DNA from: Candidatus Epilinea brevis
GTDB taxonomy: Bacteria; Chloroflexota; Anaerolineae; Epilineales; Epilineaceae
Reading direction: 5' to 3'
Length of the DNA stretch: 64,000 nt
NCBI GenBank assembly: GCA_016710785.1
Contig: JADJUE010000011.1
Span: 248,001-312,000, forward strand
Shown: positions 16,322-25,274 of the stretch, in pieces
Layout of the letters: the number at the start of each line of letters is the position of its first letter
Numbering within the stretch: position 1 is the stretch's first letter
The notes under the pieces: model-generated
Told to the model about the DNA's origin: nothing
The model's input: the letters and a program-made list of their open reading frames with translations, nothing else
Databases searched by the model: none
Made by a program: the position numbers and the translations under genes

Positions 16322-17803
16322 TCACGGGGTGGCTGAGGGCTGTGGTTCCGGGGTCGGCACATCCGTGGGCTTGTCAGTCGGCGCGGGCGATTCTGTGGGC
16401 AGACTGATGGCCGTGGGCGGCACGGTGGGGCCGGCGGTCGGCTTGGCGGTCGCCGTGGCGGCAACGGTCGTGGGCGGCCCGGCCGAGGCGGTAGGTGCCG
16501 CGGTGGACAGGGCGGCGCGGACTTTGATCCGCAGGTCCTGGCTCGACTCGCTGCCATCAAGAAGGATGGCCGTGAGCTTGTACGTGGTGTTCTGCTGGGG
16601 ACAGACCTTCTCTGAGCCCTCGTCCCCGGCCTTGCCGACACCGTTCAGCGAATAGGAGCGGACGCCCTTGACCGTCCATCGGAGGGTGGTGCATTCACCG
16701 GCGGTCAGATCGGTCTTGTCGGCTGACAGGCTGATGACCGCCGCGGTCAGGGTGGGGCTAGCGGTAACCGTGGCCGTCGCGGCCGTCGGCGTGCGCCGCG
16801 GGGTGGGGCTGCCCGTCACCGCCGCGAGCCGGGTGGGCGTCGACGCGGCCGGCAGGGTCGCAGTCACCTCTGGCGCGCCGTCATCCACAGCCAGGTTGGC
16901 CACGGGGCCGTTGCAGTTGAGGTCGGTGGCCTCCAGCCAGCCGCCGGCCTCGCCTTCTTCTGCCCTGACGAAGACCCAGGCGCCGTCGGCGCTGCGTCCC
17001 GCCACCTGGACCACCGCGCCAACGTCCAGGGTCATGGCGCCATCGACCGGGATGCCACCGGGCGCCGGGCGCAACTGAGCGCCCTCGCCACGGACCGCGC
17101 AGCGGAAGAGGAAGTCGGCCGGCTGGGCTCCTGGGTCTTTGCCGCCGGCATAATCATCATACCAGTCGCTGAGCGCCTCCCGGTCCACCTCCATCAAGGG
17201 CGGCAAGGCGCCTTGCTCGGTGATGGCCGCCACCTGTCCACCTTTGAGGCGCAGCTTTTCCGCGCCGCGCCGCAGGTCGGCGCTCCCTTTGACCACCGCC
17301 ACCCAAACGGCCGGCTCGGGGCCGGGCATGAGGCTGACGATGATGTCCGCCGGCGCCTTCGCAACCTCGATGACGGCCCAGGCCGCGGCCTGGACGGTGA
17401 AGAGCGCCGCCGTGTCGTCTCCCACGAGCCGGTAGCGAACCGTTCCCGCGGCTTGATCGAAGGAGGCCTGAGATCGACTCGGCTGGGCCACGCTCACCAG
17501 CAGGTCCGTGCCGGTCGCCAGATCCAGGGCCATGAACTCAGGCCAGGTCAGGTCAGCATGGCCACCCTCGCCGGTGACGACCATGTTGCCCGGCAGGATA
17601 TCCACGGAATCGCCCTTGCCCAGAGTCTGGCCCTCAGCAAGTTCGAGGACACGATGCTCCACCGGCGGGAGGAGGACCGTCAGCTTTCCCTTGTTGGCGT
17701 TCGGAGTGGGGCCATCAATCGGGGCGCTTTTCCGACAGGCGCTCAAGGCGGAGACCAAGGCCACGAGCAGGAGGGCTCGGCGCCAGTGGGGATGCAGCTT
17801 CAT
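16322..17803 (-). CDS. FecR-like/SH3-like/Ig-like lipoprotein
   Basis: A 493-residue lipoprotein. Signal peptide with lipobox L-S-A-C at about residues 20-23. A FecR-like domain (about 45-190: 'LGKGDSVDI', 'GGHADLTWPE') is followed by a bacterial SH3-like domain (about 235-300, 'LDVGAVVQVAGRSADGAWVFVR'), a Pro/Thr linker, and a C-terminal Ig-like module with two cysteines ('GECTTLRW' ... 'KVCPQQNTTYKL'). The last 70 residues are Pro/Thr/Ala low complexity. It is probably a surface-exposed cell-wall or signalling protein. The start at 17803 is chosen because it places a proper lipoprotein signal first and has a GGAG upstream. Confidence 0.8.
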   Translation of the reverse strand: MKLHPHWRRALLLVALVSALSACRKSAPIDGPTPNANKGKLTVLLPPVEHRVLELAEGQTLGKGDSVDILPGNMVVTGEGGHADLTWPEFMALDLATGTDLLVSVAQPSRSQASFDQAAGTVRYRLVGDDTAALFTVQAAAWAVIEVAKAPADIIVSLMPGPEPAVWVAVVKGSADLRRGAEKLRLKGGQVAAITEQGALPPLMEVDREALSDWYDDYAGGKDPGAQPADFLFRCAVRGEGAQLRPAPGGIPVDGAMTLDVGAVVQVAGRSADGAWVFVRAEEGEAGGWLEATDLNCNGPVANLAVDDGAPEVTATLPAASTPTRLAAVTGSPTPRRTPTAATATVTASPTLTAAVISLSADKTDLTAGECTTLRWTVKGVRSYSLNGVGKAGDEGSEKVCPQQNTTYKLTAILLDGSESSQDLRIKVRAALSTAAPTASAGPPTTVAATATAKPTAGPTVPPTAISLPTESPAPTDKPTDVPTPEPQPSATP

Positions 17804-17985
17804 GGATCGCGCTCCGGAGGGCTGGGGGGGCCGCAATCGGACACACGCCGCTAGGGCGGACGCGGTGGCCGGCGCCGGCGTGGGACTGGCGGCGCAGGCG
17901 CATTATACACAGGACGGGGGACGCCCATCACAGGCGCCCCCCGCTTGCCGACGGATCGCCGGCAGACCCTGCGCCCGCATCCCTG

Positions 17986-20667
17986 CTAACGGCAGACCAG
18001 ACGACCGGCGATCTGGCGATAGATGCCCGCCAGGTCTTCGGCCCGAGGCGCGAAGTAATATCGGTCGGGCGTGGACGCGATGTGACGCAGGACCTCCTCG
18101 CGGTAGTAGACGTCCTTGAACCCCACCGTGAAGACCAACGCGCGGATGCCCTTGATGGCAGCTGCGGCGGCATACACGGCCTCGAGGGTCGTGTGGTTGG
18201 GCTCGCCGTCCGAGAGCAGAACCACCGCCCGCGTGTTACCCGCCCCTACCTTCGAGCCAACGATCAGCTGCTGATGCGCGTACTGCAGGCCAAGGTCGAT
18301 ACGCGAGCCCTCGCGTGGCGTCGGAATGCGGTCGATGGCGGCCAGGAGGGCGGATCGATCGTTGGTCAACCACTGCTCCGTGCGCGCCGTCTCGTTGTAC
18401 CAGACGATGGACGCCTGATCGAAGAGGCCCAGGTTGTCCTTCTCCAGGGCCAGCTGGCCGATGAAGGTTCGCGCCGCATCCTTGGCGCCATCCAGCTTGA
18501 TGCGACCGTCGGCCATGCGCCCGCGCATGGTGGTGGAGGCGTCAAGGACCAGGATCACATCCGTGTGCCGCTCGATGCACTTGTCGTTGAAGATGATCGG
18601 GATGTAGACGGGCCGCGGCTTGACCGGCGGCGGCGGATCGGTGGGCGTGACGGTCGCCGTGGCCGTGGGTGGGATGGCGGTGATCGTCAGGGTGGGCGTG
18701 GGAACGGTGGGCGCAGGCGTCCGCGGCGGCGCGACGACGATGACCGTCGGGATGGGGAAGACCCCGCTGTTGGGCTGGTCCAACCCATCGGTCCCGTCGT
18801 AGTCCGCACGGGTGTTGGTAGGATGCGTTCCTACATCCAGCGGCTCCACCCAGAAGCTCATCTCCACCCCGCTGAAGGGCACGGGAGCGAAGCGCCAGGT
18901 GATGGTGCGGGACGCGGCATCCCAGGTGGCGACCGGCTGGGCCGATCCCTCGATGTAGGCCATGTTTTTTGGCACGTGATCGGTGATCGTCACCGTCTTG
19001 AGTAGCACGGAGGCCGAAATGCGCCGGGCGATGCCCTTGAAGACCCCCGCCAGATCGTCGGCATTGGGGGCGAAGAAGTAGAGCTCCGGCCGGCGCGCCA
19101 CCAAGCGCAGCAGATTGGGGTCCACGTCCTGCCCAAGGCCGATGGAATAGACGGTGATGCCGGCGTCCCGCAGGCGGTCCGCCACATCCACGGTGAGCAT
19201 GCGGGTGTTGTTGAAGGGCACGCCATCGGTCATCAACACGATGATGGGCTTGGCGTCTGCGCGATGCTCCGGACCCAGGACCTCGCTCATGCCCAGCTCC
19301 AAGGCATCGGCGATGTTCGTGCCTCCGGCCGGCTCCAGTTTGCCGATCTGACTGAGAACGGCGTTTCGGTCGAAACTGAGCGGCGCCAGCAACTGCGGTC
19401 CGTTCCCGAACATCACCATGCCCACCTTGAACACCCGTTGGCCCGGCTGGCTTGCGGGCATGACGATGTCGATGAAGTCGGCCACGGCCAGGCGCGCGTT
19501 GCCGATCTTTCCGCTGTCGGACATGGAATTGGAGCGGTCTACCACCAGCATGATGTCGGCCTGCTCGGAAGCCGAAGGGCAGTTGCCCCCCAGGCGCAAG
19601 GTCACTTTGGTCTTCTCGCCGAGTCGCAGGAAGCTGGGGGCGGCCCACTTGTCCGGCACCGTCTCGCAGAATAGCGGCGAGATCGGCGGTTGCTCCGGGT
19701 TGGCGTGGCCGGGGGCCGGGGCGTAGACACGGACTGTAGCCTTGAGCGGATCGGTGACATAGACTCGGCCCACGTCGTCCACGGCCACGTCGCTGATCGA
19801 CGACTGGATGCCCGGCGTCACATCGGTGGCGTCCCAGACCTCCAACGGTCGGCCCTGTCGGTCGGCACGCACCACGTATTGGCGTTCGTGGATGAAGTAG
19901 ATGCTGCCCTCCGGACCGACGCTGATGCGCTCGGCCAGGGCCGGCAGGGTCACCAGGTCCACCAGGCTTCCACCGCGGAAGACCTCCACGGTGTTGACGG
20001 AGCGGTCGAAGAGGTACAGCTCACCGGAGCGGGCTTCCATATCCCAGTAGCTGTGGGTCTTGTCGGACAGGGCCAGGCCGCGGCGCTTCTCTCCGTACCC
20101 ATCATACTCATCCATCAGGGTGGCGTTCTCGACATCGTCCCATTGGTCGTAAAGCACCTGCAGGCGATCGATGCCGGCGTCCCAGGCGATGGCCGACAGG
20201 AAGGGCGGGCGCTCGCCGATGATCTGGTGCTGGTTGCCGGGCAGCACCTTGCGCCAGACAACGGTTCCGGCGCCACGCCGGAGTTGCATGACTTCCCGAA
20301 TCTTGGCGCCGAAGAGGTCGCCGTTGGGGCCGACCGCCAACTCCTTGATGTTCTCCACCCGGGTGGAGCCGTCGACGGTGCCGTCCGGGCGCATGTGGCG
20401 CACATAGACGCCGCCGAGAACGTGGATCAACCCGTCAGGCCCGACCACGACGCGGCTGGCGGCGTCGGTGCCGGTCCATTCGGCCACCAGGTCGTGCCCC
20501 CCCTCCGGAGGGGTATGGGGTGCGGCGCGCGAAGGCAGGCTCCAGCCCCCCGTGATCAGTAGCAGGGCCAGGACCGCAGGCCAATGGAGCATCCGGCGCG
20601 CGAGGGAGGGAACGGGGGGGGCGAATGACGCTCCGCCCGCCGTCGACTCCGAGGGAAAGACGTGCAT
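17986..20667 (-). CDS. Secreted protein with two VWA domains
   Basis: An 893-residue exported protein. After a signal peptide (about 20-50) an NHL/beta-propeller-like region (60-345; repeated 'VGPDG', 'VGPNGD', 'VGPEGS', 'VAVDDVGRVYV') precedes a first VWA domain with intact MIDAS D-x-S-x-S (DRSNS, near residue 375). A DUF11-like strand-rich segment and a Pro/Thr linker lead to 'RPVYIPIIF' and a second VWA domain, whose MIDAS reads DASTT (near residue 707), so metal binding may be altered. Likely an adhesin or surface scaffold. The start at 20667 has a GGAGAA site. Confidence 0.87.
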   Translation of the reverse strand: MHVFPSESTAGGASFAPPVPSLARRMLHWPAVLALLLITGGWSLPSRAAPHTPPEGGHDLVAEWTGTDAASRVVVGPDGLIHVLGGVYVRHMRPDGTVDGSTRVENIKELAVGPNGDLFGAKIREVMQLRRGAGTVVWRKVLPGNQHQIIGERPPFLSAIAWDAGIDRLQVLYDQWDDVENATLMDEYDGYGEKRRGLALSDKTHSYWDMEARSGELYLFDRSVNTVEVFRGGSLVDLVTLPALAERISVGPEGSIYFIHERQYVVRADRQGRPLEVWDATDVTPGIQSSISDVAVDDVGRVYVTDPLKATVRVYAPAPGHANPEQPPISPLFCETVPDKWAAPSFLRLGEKTKVTLRLGGNCPSASEQADIMLVVDRSNSMSDSGKIGNARLAVADFIDIVMPASQPGQRVFKVGMVMFGNGPQLLAPLSFDRNAVLSQIGKLEPAGGTNIADALELGMSEVLGPEHRADAKPIIVLMTDGVPFNNTRMLTVDVADRLRDAGITVYSIGLGQDVDPNLLRLVARRPELYFFAPNADDLAGVFKGIARRISASVLLKTVTITDHVPKNMAYIEGSAQPVATWDAASRTITWRFAPVPFSGVEMSFWVEPLDVGTHPTNTRADYDGTDGLDQPNSGVFPIPTVIVVAPPRTPAPTVPTPTLTITAIPPTATATVTPTDPPPPVKPRPVYIPIIFNDKCIERHTDVILVLDASTTMRGRMADGRIKLDGAKDAARTFIGQLALEKDNLGLFDQASIVWYNETARTEQWLTNDRSALLAAIDRIPTPREGSRIDLGLQYAHQQLIVGSKVGAGNTRAVVLLSDGEPNHTTLEAVYAAAAAIKGIRALVFTVGFKDVYYREEVLRHIASTPDRYYFAPRAEDLAGIYRQIAGRLVCR

Positions 20668-20760
20668 AGGGGTTCTCCAAATGAAATGGCTATGGCAGCC
20701 TGGCAACACAAACAGGACAATCCTGCTAATGCTATCCCCCCCCGGGTGCGGCTCAAGTGC

Positions 20761-20766
20761 ATTCTA
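20761..20766 (-). promoter_or_regulatory. -10 box for the double-VWA gene
   Basis: TAGAAT on the minus strand, preceded by TG, about 94 bases before the start at 20667. It predicts a leader of roughly 87 bases. Confidence 0.4.
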
Positions 20767-20883
20767 CATCGACTTTCAGAGCAACTCCGTGCGTGTCGGC
20801 CAAGGGTCGGCCAGACGTCAGGATACGGTAGGTCTCCCGACGGTCAGCGGCGCGAATCTGGCGCCGGAGCGGCGCCTGCCCCC

Positions 20884-20912
20884 TCGACAGCGCCCCCCTG
20901 ATCGCCTAGGCT
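20884..20912 (+). promoter_or_regulatory. comEA promoter, leaderless type
   Basis: -35 TCGACA (20884-20889), a 17-base spacer and -10 TAGGCT (20907-20912). The predicted transcription start falls on the A of the comEA ATG at 20919. Confidence 0.6.
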
Positions 20913-20918
20913 ATCGCC

Positions 20919-21584
20919 ATGGAATCCAGTCTCGCCACGCGTCTGGCCGCCCTGCGCGCCCATCTGCTGACCCTGCTGGCCAGCGTGACCTTGAGCGGTC
21001 TTCTGGTTTGGCAGCGCGCCGCACCGCCGGCCACTGCCCTACGCGTGATCCCCGCCCCCTCGCCGCCCCCCGCAGCCACCGTCGCCTCCCTGCGCTGGCA
21101 GGTCCACGTGACCGGCGCAGTGGCCAGCCCTGGCCTGGTGCTCCTGGCCCCCGGCGCCCGGGCCGCCGACGCGGTCGAGGCCGCTGGCGGCCTGGCCGCC
21201 GAAGCGGCCGCCGACGCCATCAACCTGGCCGCTCCGCTGGCTGACGGGCTACAGATCCACGTCCCGGCCCAAGGCGAGCCGACGCCGTTCTCCCGGGCTC
21301 CGGCTTTCGCCCCGCCGGCGGCGGTCGGCGGCGGGGCGGCCACGGGTCCCGGCGCGGATCAGAGCCAGCCCCTTCCACGCGATCCCGGATTTCCGATCGA
21401 CCTCAACACTGCCGGAGCCGCAGAACTGGAGTCCCTCCCTGGCGTGGGACCCGCTTTGGCCGCGCGAATCCTGGCCCATCGTCAGGCCAACGGCCCCTTC
21501 CAATCCGTGCAGGATTTACTGGCGGTGCCCGGGATCGGAGAGAAGACCTTGGGACGTTTCGAAGCACAGGTGATGGTTCGCTGA
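20919..21584 (+). CDS. comEA: Competence DNA-binding protein ComEA
   Basis: A 221-residue membrane-anchored DNA-binding protein used in uptake of transforming DNA. It has one N-terminal helix (about 14-32), an SLBB-type domain (about 58-115, 'VTGAVASPGLVLL'), a Pro/Gly-rich linker and a C-terminal double helix-hairpin-helix (158-221: 'DLNTAGAAELESLPGVGPALAARIL' region and 'LLAVPGIGEKTL'). ComEC is not adjacent, so other uptake genes lie elsewhere. There is no Shine-Dalgarno sequence; the promoter spacing predicts a leaderless transcript. Confidence 0.92.
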   Translation: MESSLATRLAALRAHLLTLLASVTLSGLLVWQRAAPPATALRVIPAPSPPPAATVASLRWQVHVTGAVASPGLVLLAPGARAADAVEAAGGLAAEAAADAINLAAPLADGLQIHVPAQGEPTPFSRAPAFAPPAAVGGGAATGPGADQSQPLPRDPGFPIDLNTAGAAELESLPGVGPALAARILAHRQANGPFQSVQDLLAVPGIGEKTLGRFEAQVMVR

Positions 21585-21662
21585 TACAGCGGGTCGCCGG
21601 TACTCGCGCAGTTCCCGTCACCATCGACCCAGCTATACCAACCTACGCCTGCAGCCGCAACC

Positions 21663-24398
21663 TCAGGGCCCTATGCGCTTCTTCGCCGCACGGAGCCGCG
21701 CCAGGTCGGCCTCCGACAGCGGCTCCGCGACGCCAACCCGCGGCCGCTTCACCACGCCGAGCGGGCCAGGCAGGGGCTCGGACTCCGGGATCAGCGGCGG
21801 CGTCCGACGACGACCCCGACGAAAGCGCAGCAGCATTTCGCGGTCCACATGGCCCGGCCGCAAGCGGCGGACTGCCACATCCAGGGGGAACAGCAGGGCG
21901 GCCATCGCTAGCAGGAAGGGCCAGACCTCGCGCGCGGCTCGCGCCTCGCGAACTGGGTCGAAGACCTGCTCCGCACGGTTCAGCACCCGTCCGCCCGTCC
22001 GCTGCGCCAATTGCACGAGGCGCGGGTCGGTGGGCCCGGTACCCGAATCGGCGTACTCGGGGCTGTAGGGCACCACCAGACCGGCGCTTACCGTTCCCAC
22101 CGCCCGTCCGCCTGAGCGAGCGGTAAACCGCATCACGTAGGCGCCCTGGCCGGGCAGGTCGGCATCGGCCTCGAAGAGCCCGGCCGCCACCTGCCGCAGG
22201 GTGACCCGCTGCGTCGCGCCCTCGTCCGCGGCGAGAACAACCTCCACCGACAGGTCCTCCGCGGCGCCGGCGGCCACGCGTAACTTGAGGCGCGCCCGAC
22301 CGCCCGCAAGGTCGATCTCCGGATGCAGGTCATCGTCCTCAGGGGGTGGCAGGGTCCAGTCGACCAGGCGCAGGATGAAGGCCCCCAACTGCGGCCAGCC
22401 CATCCAAGCTCCGGCCCATTGGCCCTTGAAGTCGCTGGTCCAAGCCACCGCACGACCCAGACCGTATTGCCAATGAGCCAGGAGGGGGTCGTCCAGATGG
22501 GACACCAGGGCCACGGTGGCCCCGCTCCGCGCGGTGGTGGCGTTGTAACCGTCCACACGAGGCAGGGTTGCGGTATCGATCCCGGGAAGGAGGGCCCTGG
22601 GCGCTCGCGGCGCGGGGAGGAAAGGCTCCTCGACCACGTAGGTTCCCATCCGGGTGAGGGTCTCCTCGACGAAGATCTGGGGGATCTGGGCTGCGTCCCG
22701 CACCACGTAATGGCGGCCGCCGCCACGGGCGGCCATCGTCGCCAGGTAGGGCGCACTGTCCTCGCCGGCAGCCACCACTGACAGCGTGATCTCCGCGACC
22801 TGCATGCGCCTCAGGAGCGGTTCGTAGCCCGCGCTGTCCGACCAGCCGTCTGTGAGGAGGAGGATGTGCCGCAGGGGCCGGTCGGACTGTTCCATGTCGC
22901 TCACCGCCGCCGCCAGTCCGGCCTGGATGTTCGTGCCACCGCCCACGGGAATGCCGGCCACGGCCTCCGCCAGCTTGGCCGGCTCGCTGTTGGGACCCCG
23001 AGGCCAGATCTGATGCGCGCTGTCGTCGAAGGCGGTCACCGCCACCTCGTCCTCGGCCTTGAGCAACCCCACCGCCTGTAGCACGGCATCCTTGGCCAGG
23101 TCCAGCCTCGTCACCACCTTCGGCCCGTCCTGAGCCTGGCCCATGCTGCCGCTCTGATCGATCACGAAGCTCAGGGCGATGCCAGGCCGCTTCTCCTTGT
23201 CGCGAACCTCCATCTCCACCGGCAAGGCCCGCTCGACGGGTGTGCCCCGCCAGCCCCCGGCGCCGAAGCCATCGTCTCCGCCGACCATCACCAGTCCCTT
23301 GCCCAGATCCCGCACGGCCGCCTGCAGGGCCGACATCGCCGCCGGGGACACGCGGTGTGCCGACGTGTCGACGATGATGACCGCCTGATAGACCGCCATG
23401 CCCAGGAGGGTCGAGGGCATGGCCTCGGGCGCCAGAGTATCGACGGTTCGCCCCCCCTGGCGCAGCGCCTCCGCCACCGGCGCGGCCCTGGCCTCGTCCG
23501 CCGTCACCAGCAGCAGTCGCGGCGGCCCGGCTACCAGGGATACACCGTCGGCCTCGTTGTTCTCCGTGCGGCCGTCGCGCTGCGGCTGAAGGACGGCCTT
23601 GAACCGCTCCACACCGGGCTGGCGCACCGTCACCGTGACCCCCAGCCGGGTCTGGCCGGCGGCCAGCGCCACCGTGCGGTCCAGGATCGTCTCCGCGCCG
23701 CGGTAGATCCTGAGCCGGGCCTGCCCGGAACTACTGGCTCGCAAGCGCGCTGTGACCTCAAAGCTCTGTCCCACGCGACTGGCCGCCGGAAGCTCCAGGC
23801 CTTCCACCAGCATCTCCGCCGGATCCGCGGCGGAAGCCAACGGCAGCACATCGATGGGGATTCGCGCCACTGCCGCCAAGGTCACCGCGGACTCCAGCGC
23901 TCCTTTGTTGTGGCGGCCGTCGGAGAGCAACACCAACCGTCGGCTGCTCCCGGCCGGCAGGATGGCGGCCCCCAGACGGAGCCCCGCACCTATATCACTG
24001 CGCCCACGCGACAGAAGGACCCGCAGGGGCTCCAATGCGCCTTCGCGGGCGCTGCGCTCCACCATCGCCCGCTCGGCGAAGCTGACGAGCGCCAGCAGAC
24101 GATCCGGGCGGGTGGCGGCCGCGGCCGCCACGGCGAAGGCCTCGGCGCGAGCCTGCTCGGCGGCGGGAACGCTGTCGGAGCGGTCCAGAAGGAGAGCGGC
24201 GCTGCGCAGGTCGACCGGGCGAACCAACCGGGGACGGGCAAGGGAAAGGGCCACCAGGATCAGGATGAGTGTCCGAACGGCCAGGCTCCAGCGCCGTCGG
24301 CGCTCGGGGAGGCGTCGGTCGATCCAGCCGATCCACAGAACCCAGGGCAACACCAACAGCGCGGCCAGAACCCAAGGGCGCAGAAACTGCACGCTCAT
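21663..24398 (-). CDS. BatA/BatB-like VWA membrane protein
   Basis: A 911-residue protein with two N-terminal helices (about 7-25, 40-60) and one near the C-terminus (about 825-845). It has two VWA folds: the first near residue 74 (DRSDS), the second near 410 (DQSGS), both with intact MIDAS D-x-S-x-S. Between them lies a glutamine-amidotransferase-like region with 'VGGDDGFGAGGW', as in many bacterial VWA membrane proteins. Related Bat proteins take part in stress tolerance or protein-complex assembly with MoxR ATPases, but no MoxR gene is adjacent. It has the only start that precedes both helices, at 24398. Confidence 0.85.
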   Translation of the reverse strand: MSVQFLRPWVLAALLVLPWVLWIGWIDRRLPERRRRWSLAVRTLILILVALSLARPRLVRPVDLRSAALLLDRSDSVPAAEQARAEAFAVAAAAATRPDRLLALVSFAERAMVERSAREGALEPLRVLLSRGRSDIGAGLRLGAAILPAGSSRRLVLLSDGRHNKGALESAVTLAAVARIPIDVLPLASAADPAEMLVEGLELPAASRVGQSFEVTARLRASSSGQARLRIYRGAETILDRTVALAAGQTRLGVTVTVRQPGVERFKAVLQPQRDGRTENNEADGVSLVAGPPRLLLVTADEARAAPVAEALRQGGRTVDTLAPEAMPSTLLGMAVYQAVIIVDTSAHRVSPAAMSALQAAVRDLGKGLVMVGGDDGFGAGGWRGTPVERALPVEMEVRDKEKRPGIALSFVIDQSGSMGQAQDGPKVVTRLDLAKDAVLQAVGLLKAEDEVAVTAFDDSAHQIWPRGPNSEPAKLAEAVAGIPVGGGTNIQAGLAAAVSDMEQSDRPLRHILLLTDGWSDSAGYEPLLRRMQVAEITLSVVAAGEDSAPYLATMAARGGGRHYVVRDAAQIPQIFVEETLTRMGTYVVEEPFLPAPRAPRALLPGIDTATLPRVDGYNATTARSGATVALVSHLDDPLLAHWQYGLGRAVAWTSDFKGQWAGAWMGWPQLGAFILRLVDWTLPPPEDDDLHPEIDLAGGRARLKLRVAAGAAEDLSVEVVLAADEGATQRVTLRQVAAGLFEADADLPGQGAYVMRFTARSGGRAVGTVSAGLVVPYSPEYADSGTGPTDPRLVQLAQRTGGRVLNRAEQVFDPVREARAAREVWPFLLAMAALLFPLDVAVRRLRPGHVDREMLLRFRRGRRRTPPLIPESEPLPGPLGVVKRPRVGVAEPLSEADLARLRAAKKRIGP

Positions 24399-24430
24399 GG
24401 CCTGACGAATCCCCCGGCGATCACCAGACG

Positions 24431-24436
24431 ATTATG
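24431..24436 (-). promoter_or_regulatory. -10 box for the VWA membrane-protein gene
   Basis: CATAAT on the minus strand, 33 bases before the start at 24398, directly after the terminator of the upstream gene. It predicts a 26-base leader. Confidence 0.4.
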
Positions 24437-24456
24437 GGCCGGGGACGAAAAATGCG

Positions 24457-24490
24457 CCAGCCCCGGACAGCGAACGCTGTCCGGGGCTGG
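24457..24490 (-). terminator. Intrinsic terminator with T-run
   Basis: A perfect 15-bp stem with a GAAC loop. On the minus strand it is followed by CGCATTTTTC, giving a U-tract. It ends transcription of the small secreted-protein gene whose stop is at 24597 and separates it from the VWA gene. Confidence 0.9.
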
Positions 24491-24555
24491 TCACATAACA
24501 CCCGTAGGTCGCCTTTCGGCGAATCTCCCGGTACGGGTTCCGGGTGGATCATGCC

Positions 24556-24583
24556 GGTTCCGGGGCCTGTCCGGCCCCGGACC
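24556..24583 (-). terminator. Second hairpin, just after the stop codon
   Basis: Stem TCCGGGGCC/GGCCCCGGA (9 bp perfect, extendable outward) with a 5-base loop, located 13 bases beyond the stop at 24597. It lacks its own T-run and stands in tandem with the strong terminator at 24457-24490. Confidence 0.55.
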
Positions 24584-24596
24584 GACGGGGTATGCA

Positions 24597-25037
24597 TCAG
24601 CGGACGAAGAGGCGGATGCGCTTCATCGGGCCGGCAAAGGCCTTGTAGCTGCCGGCGGCTGCCTGCTGCGCCTCGACCTCGCGGCCGCAAGCCGTCGCCG
24701 CCTGTCCGGCCATGTTCGCCAGGCTGGCCGTCACCGCCAAATGGCTGTGGCGCACCGCCATCGGTGCCTCGACGCCCATGCCGGCCAGATCCGCCCGGAT
24801 GGACTCGCCGCGCCGCGCCATCTCGCCCATCGCCGCCTCACAGGCGGCTTCCGGCTTCAAGGCCGCGGCCGCCAGGGTCGCGTCGGCCTCCATCGTCCAG
24901 GATTCGATCACCGGAGCGAACTCCCGCATCGCGGCGCGGTACGCGTCCGCGTTGCTGGCCTGCGCCCCCTGGGTGATGGTCAGAAAGGCCACCGCCGCCG
25001 TCATCGTCGCCGTCAGGGTCTGGATCATGCGCTTCAT
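24597..25037 (-). CDS. Small secreted Ala-rich protein
   Basis: A 146-residue exported protein that I do not recognise. The signal peptide (1-28) ends at G-A-Q-A-S; the mature protein is predicted to be all-helical and rich in Ala, Met and Glu, with two Cys residues (in 'PEAACEAAMGEM' and 'QAATACGREVE') that could form a disulfide. It has a GGAGCAG ribosome site before the ATG at 25037 and a very strong terminator, so it is a monocistronic unit. Function unknown. Confidence 0.7.
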   Translation of the reverse strand: MKRMIQTLTATMTAAVAFLTITQGAQASNADAYRAAMREFAPVIESWTMEADATLAAAALKPEAACEAAMGEMARRGESIRADLAGMGVEAPMAVRHSHLAVTASLANMAGQAATACGREVEAQQAAAGSYKAFAGPMKRIRLFVR

Positions 25038-25260
25038 GGTGTTCTGCTCCTGGTCGCCGCTGGCGAACCGTGTCTCTGCTTCGGGTGTCAAGGCTCTGTT
25101 TCGAGCGTGACACCAGTGTACCGCTCCTCGAGCCATCGTCCTTGACCGCTACCGGCCTGGTCGCTCGCCGACCGCTCTCCGCCCGCTTCCCGCTCACTGA
25201 CCCCACGCTGACCAGCGGCGGCACGGGCCGCCCGCAACGCCATCGGAGCCACATCCTTTG

Positions 25261-25266
25261 TATACT
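25261..25266 (+). promoter_or_regulatory. -10 box, near-leaderless, for the 5'-nucleotidase
   Basis: TATACT nine bases before the ATG at 25275; the expected start site is two bases ahead of the start codon. No -35 consensus. Confidence 0.55.
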
Positions 25267-25274
25267 TCTTCCCC

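Noticed and set aside
23355..25145. 596-codon open frame antisense to the VWA gene and beyond
   Set aside because: Composition is Gln/His/Arg-rich as expected from an antisense shadow, and it crosses a strong terminator and two promoters of real genes.
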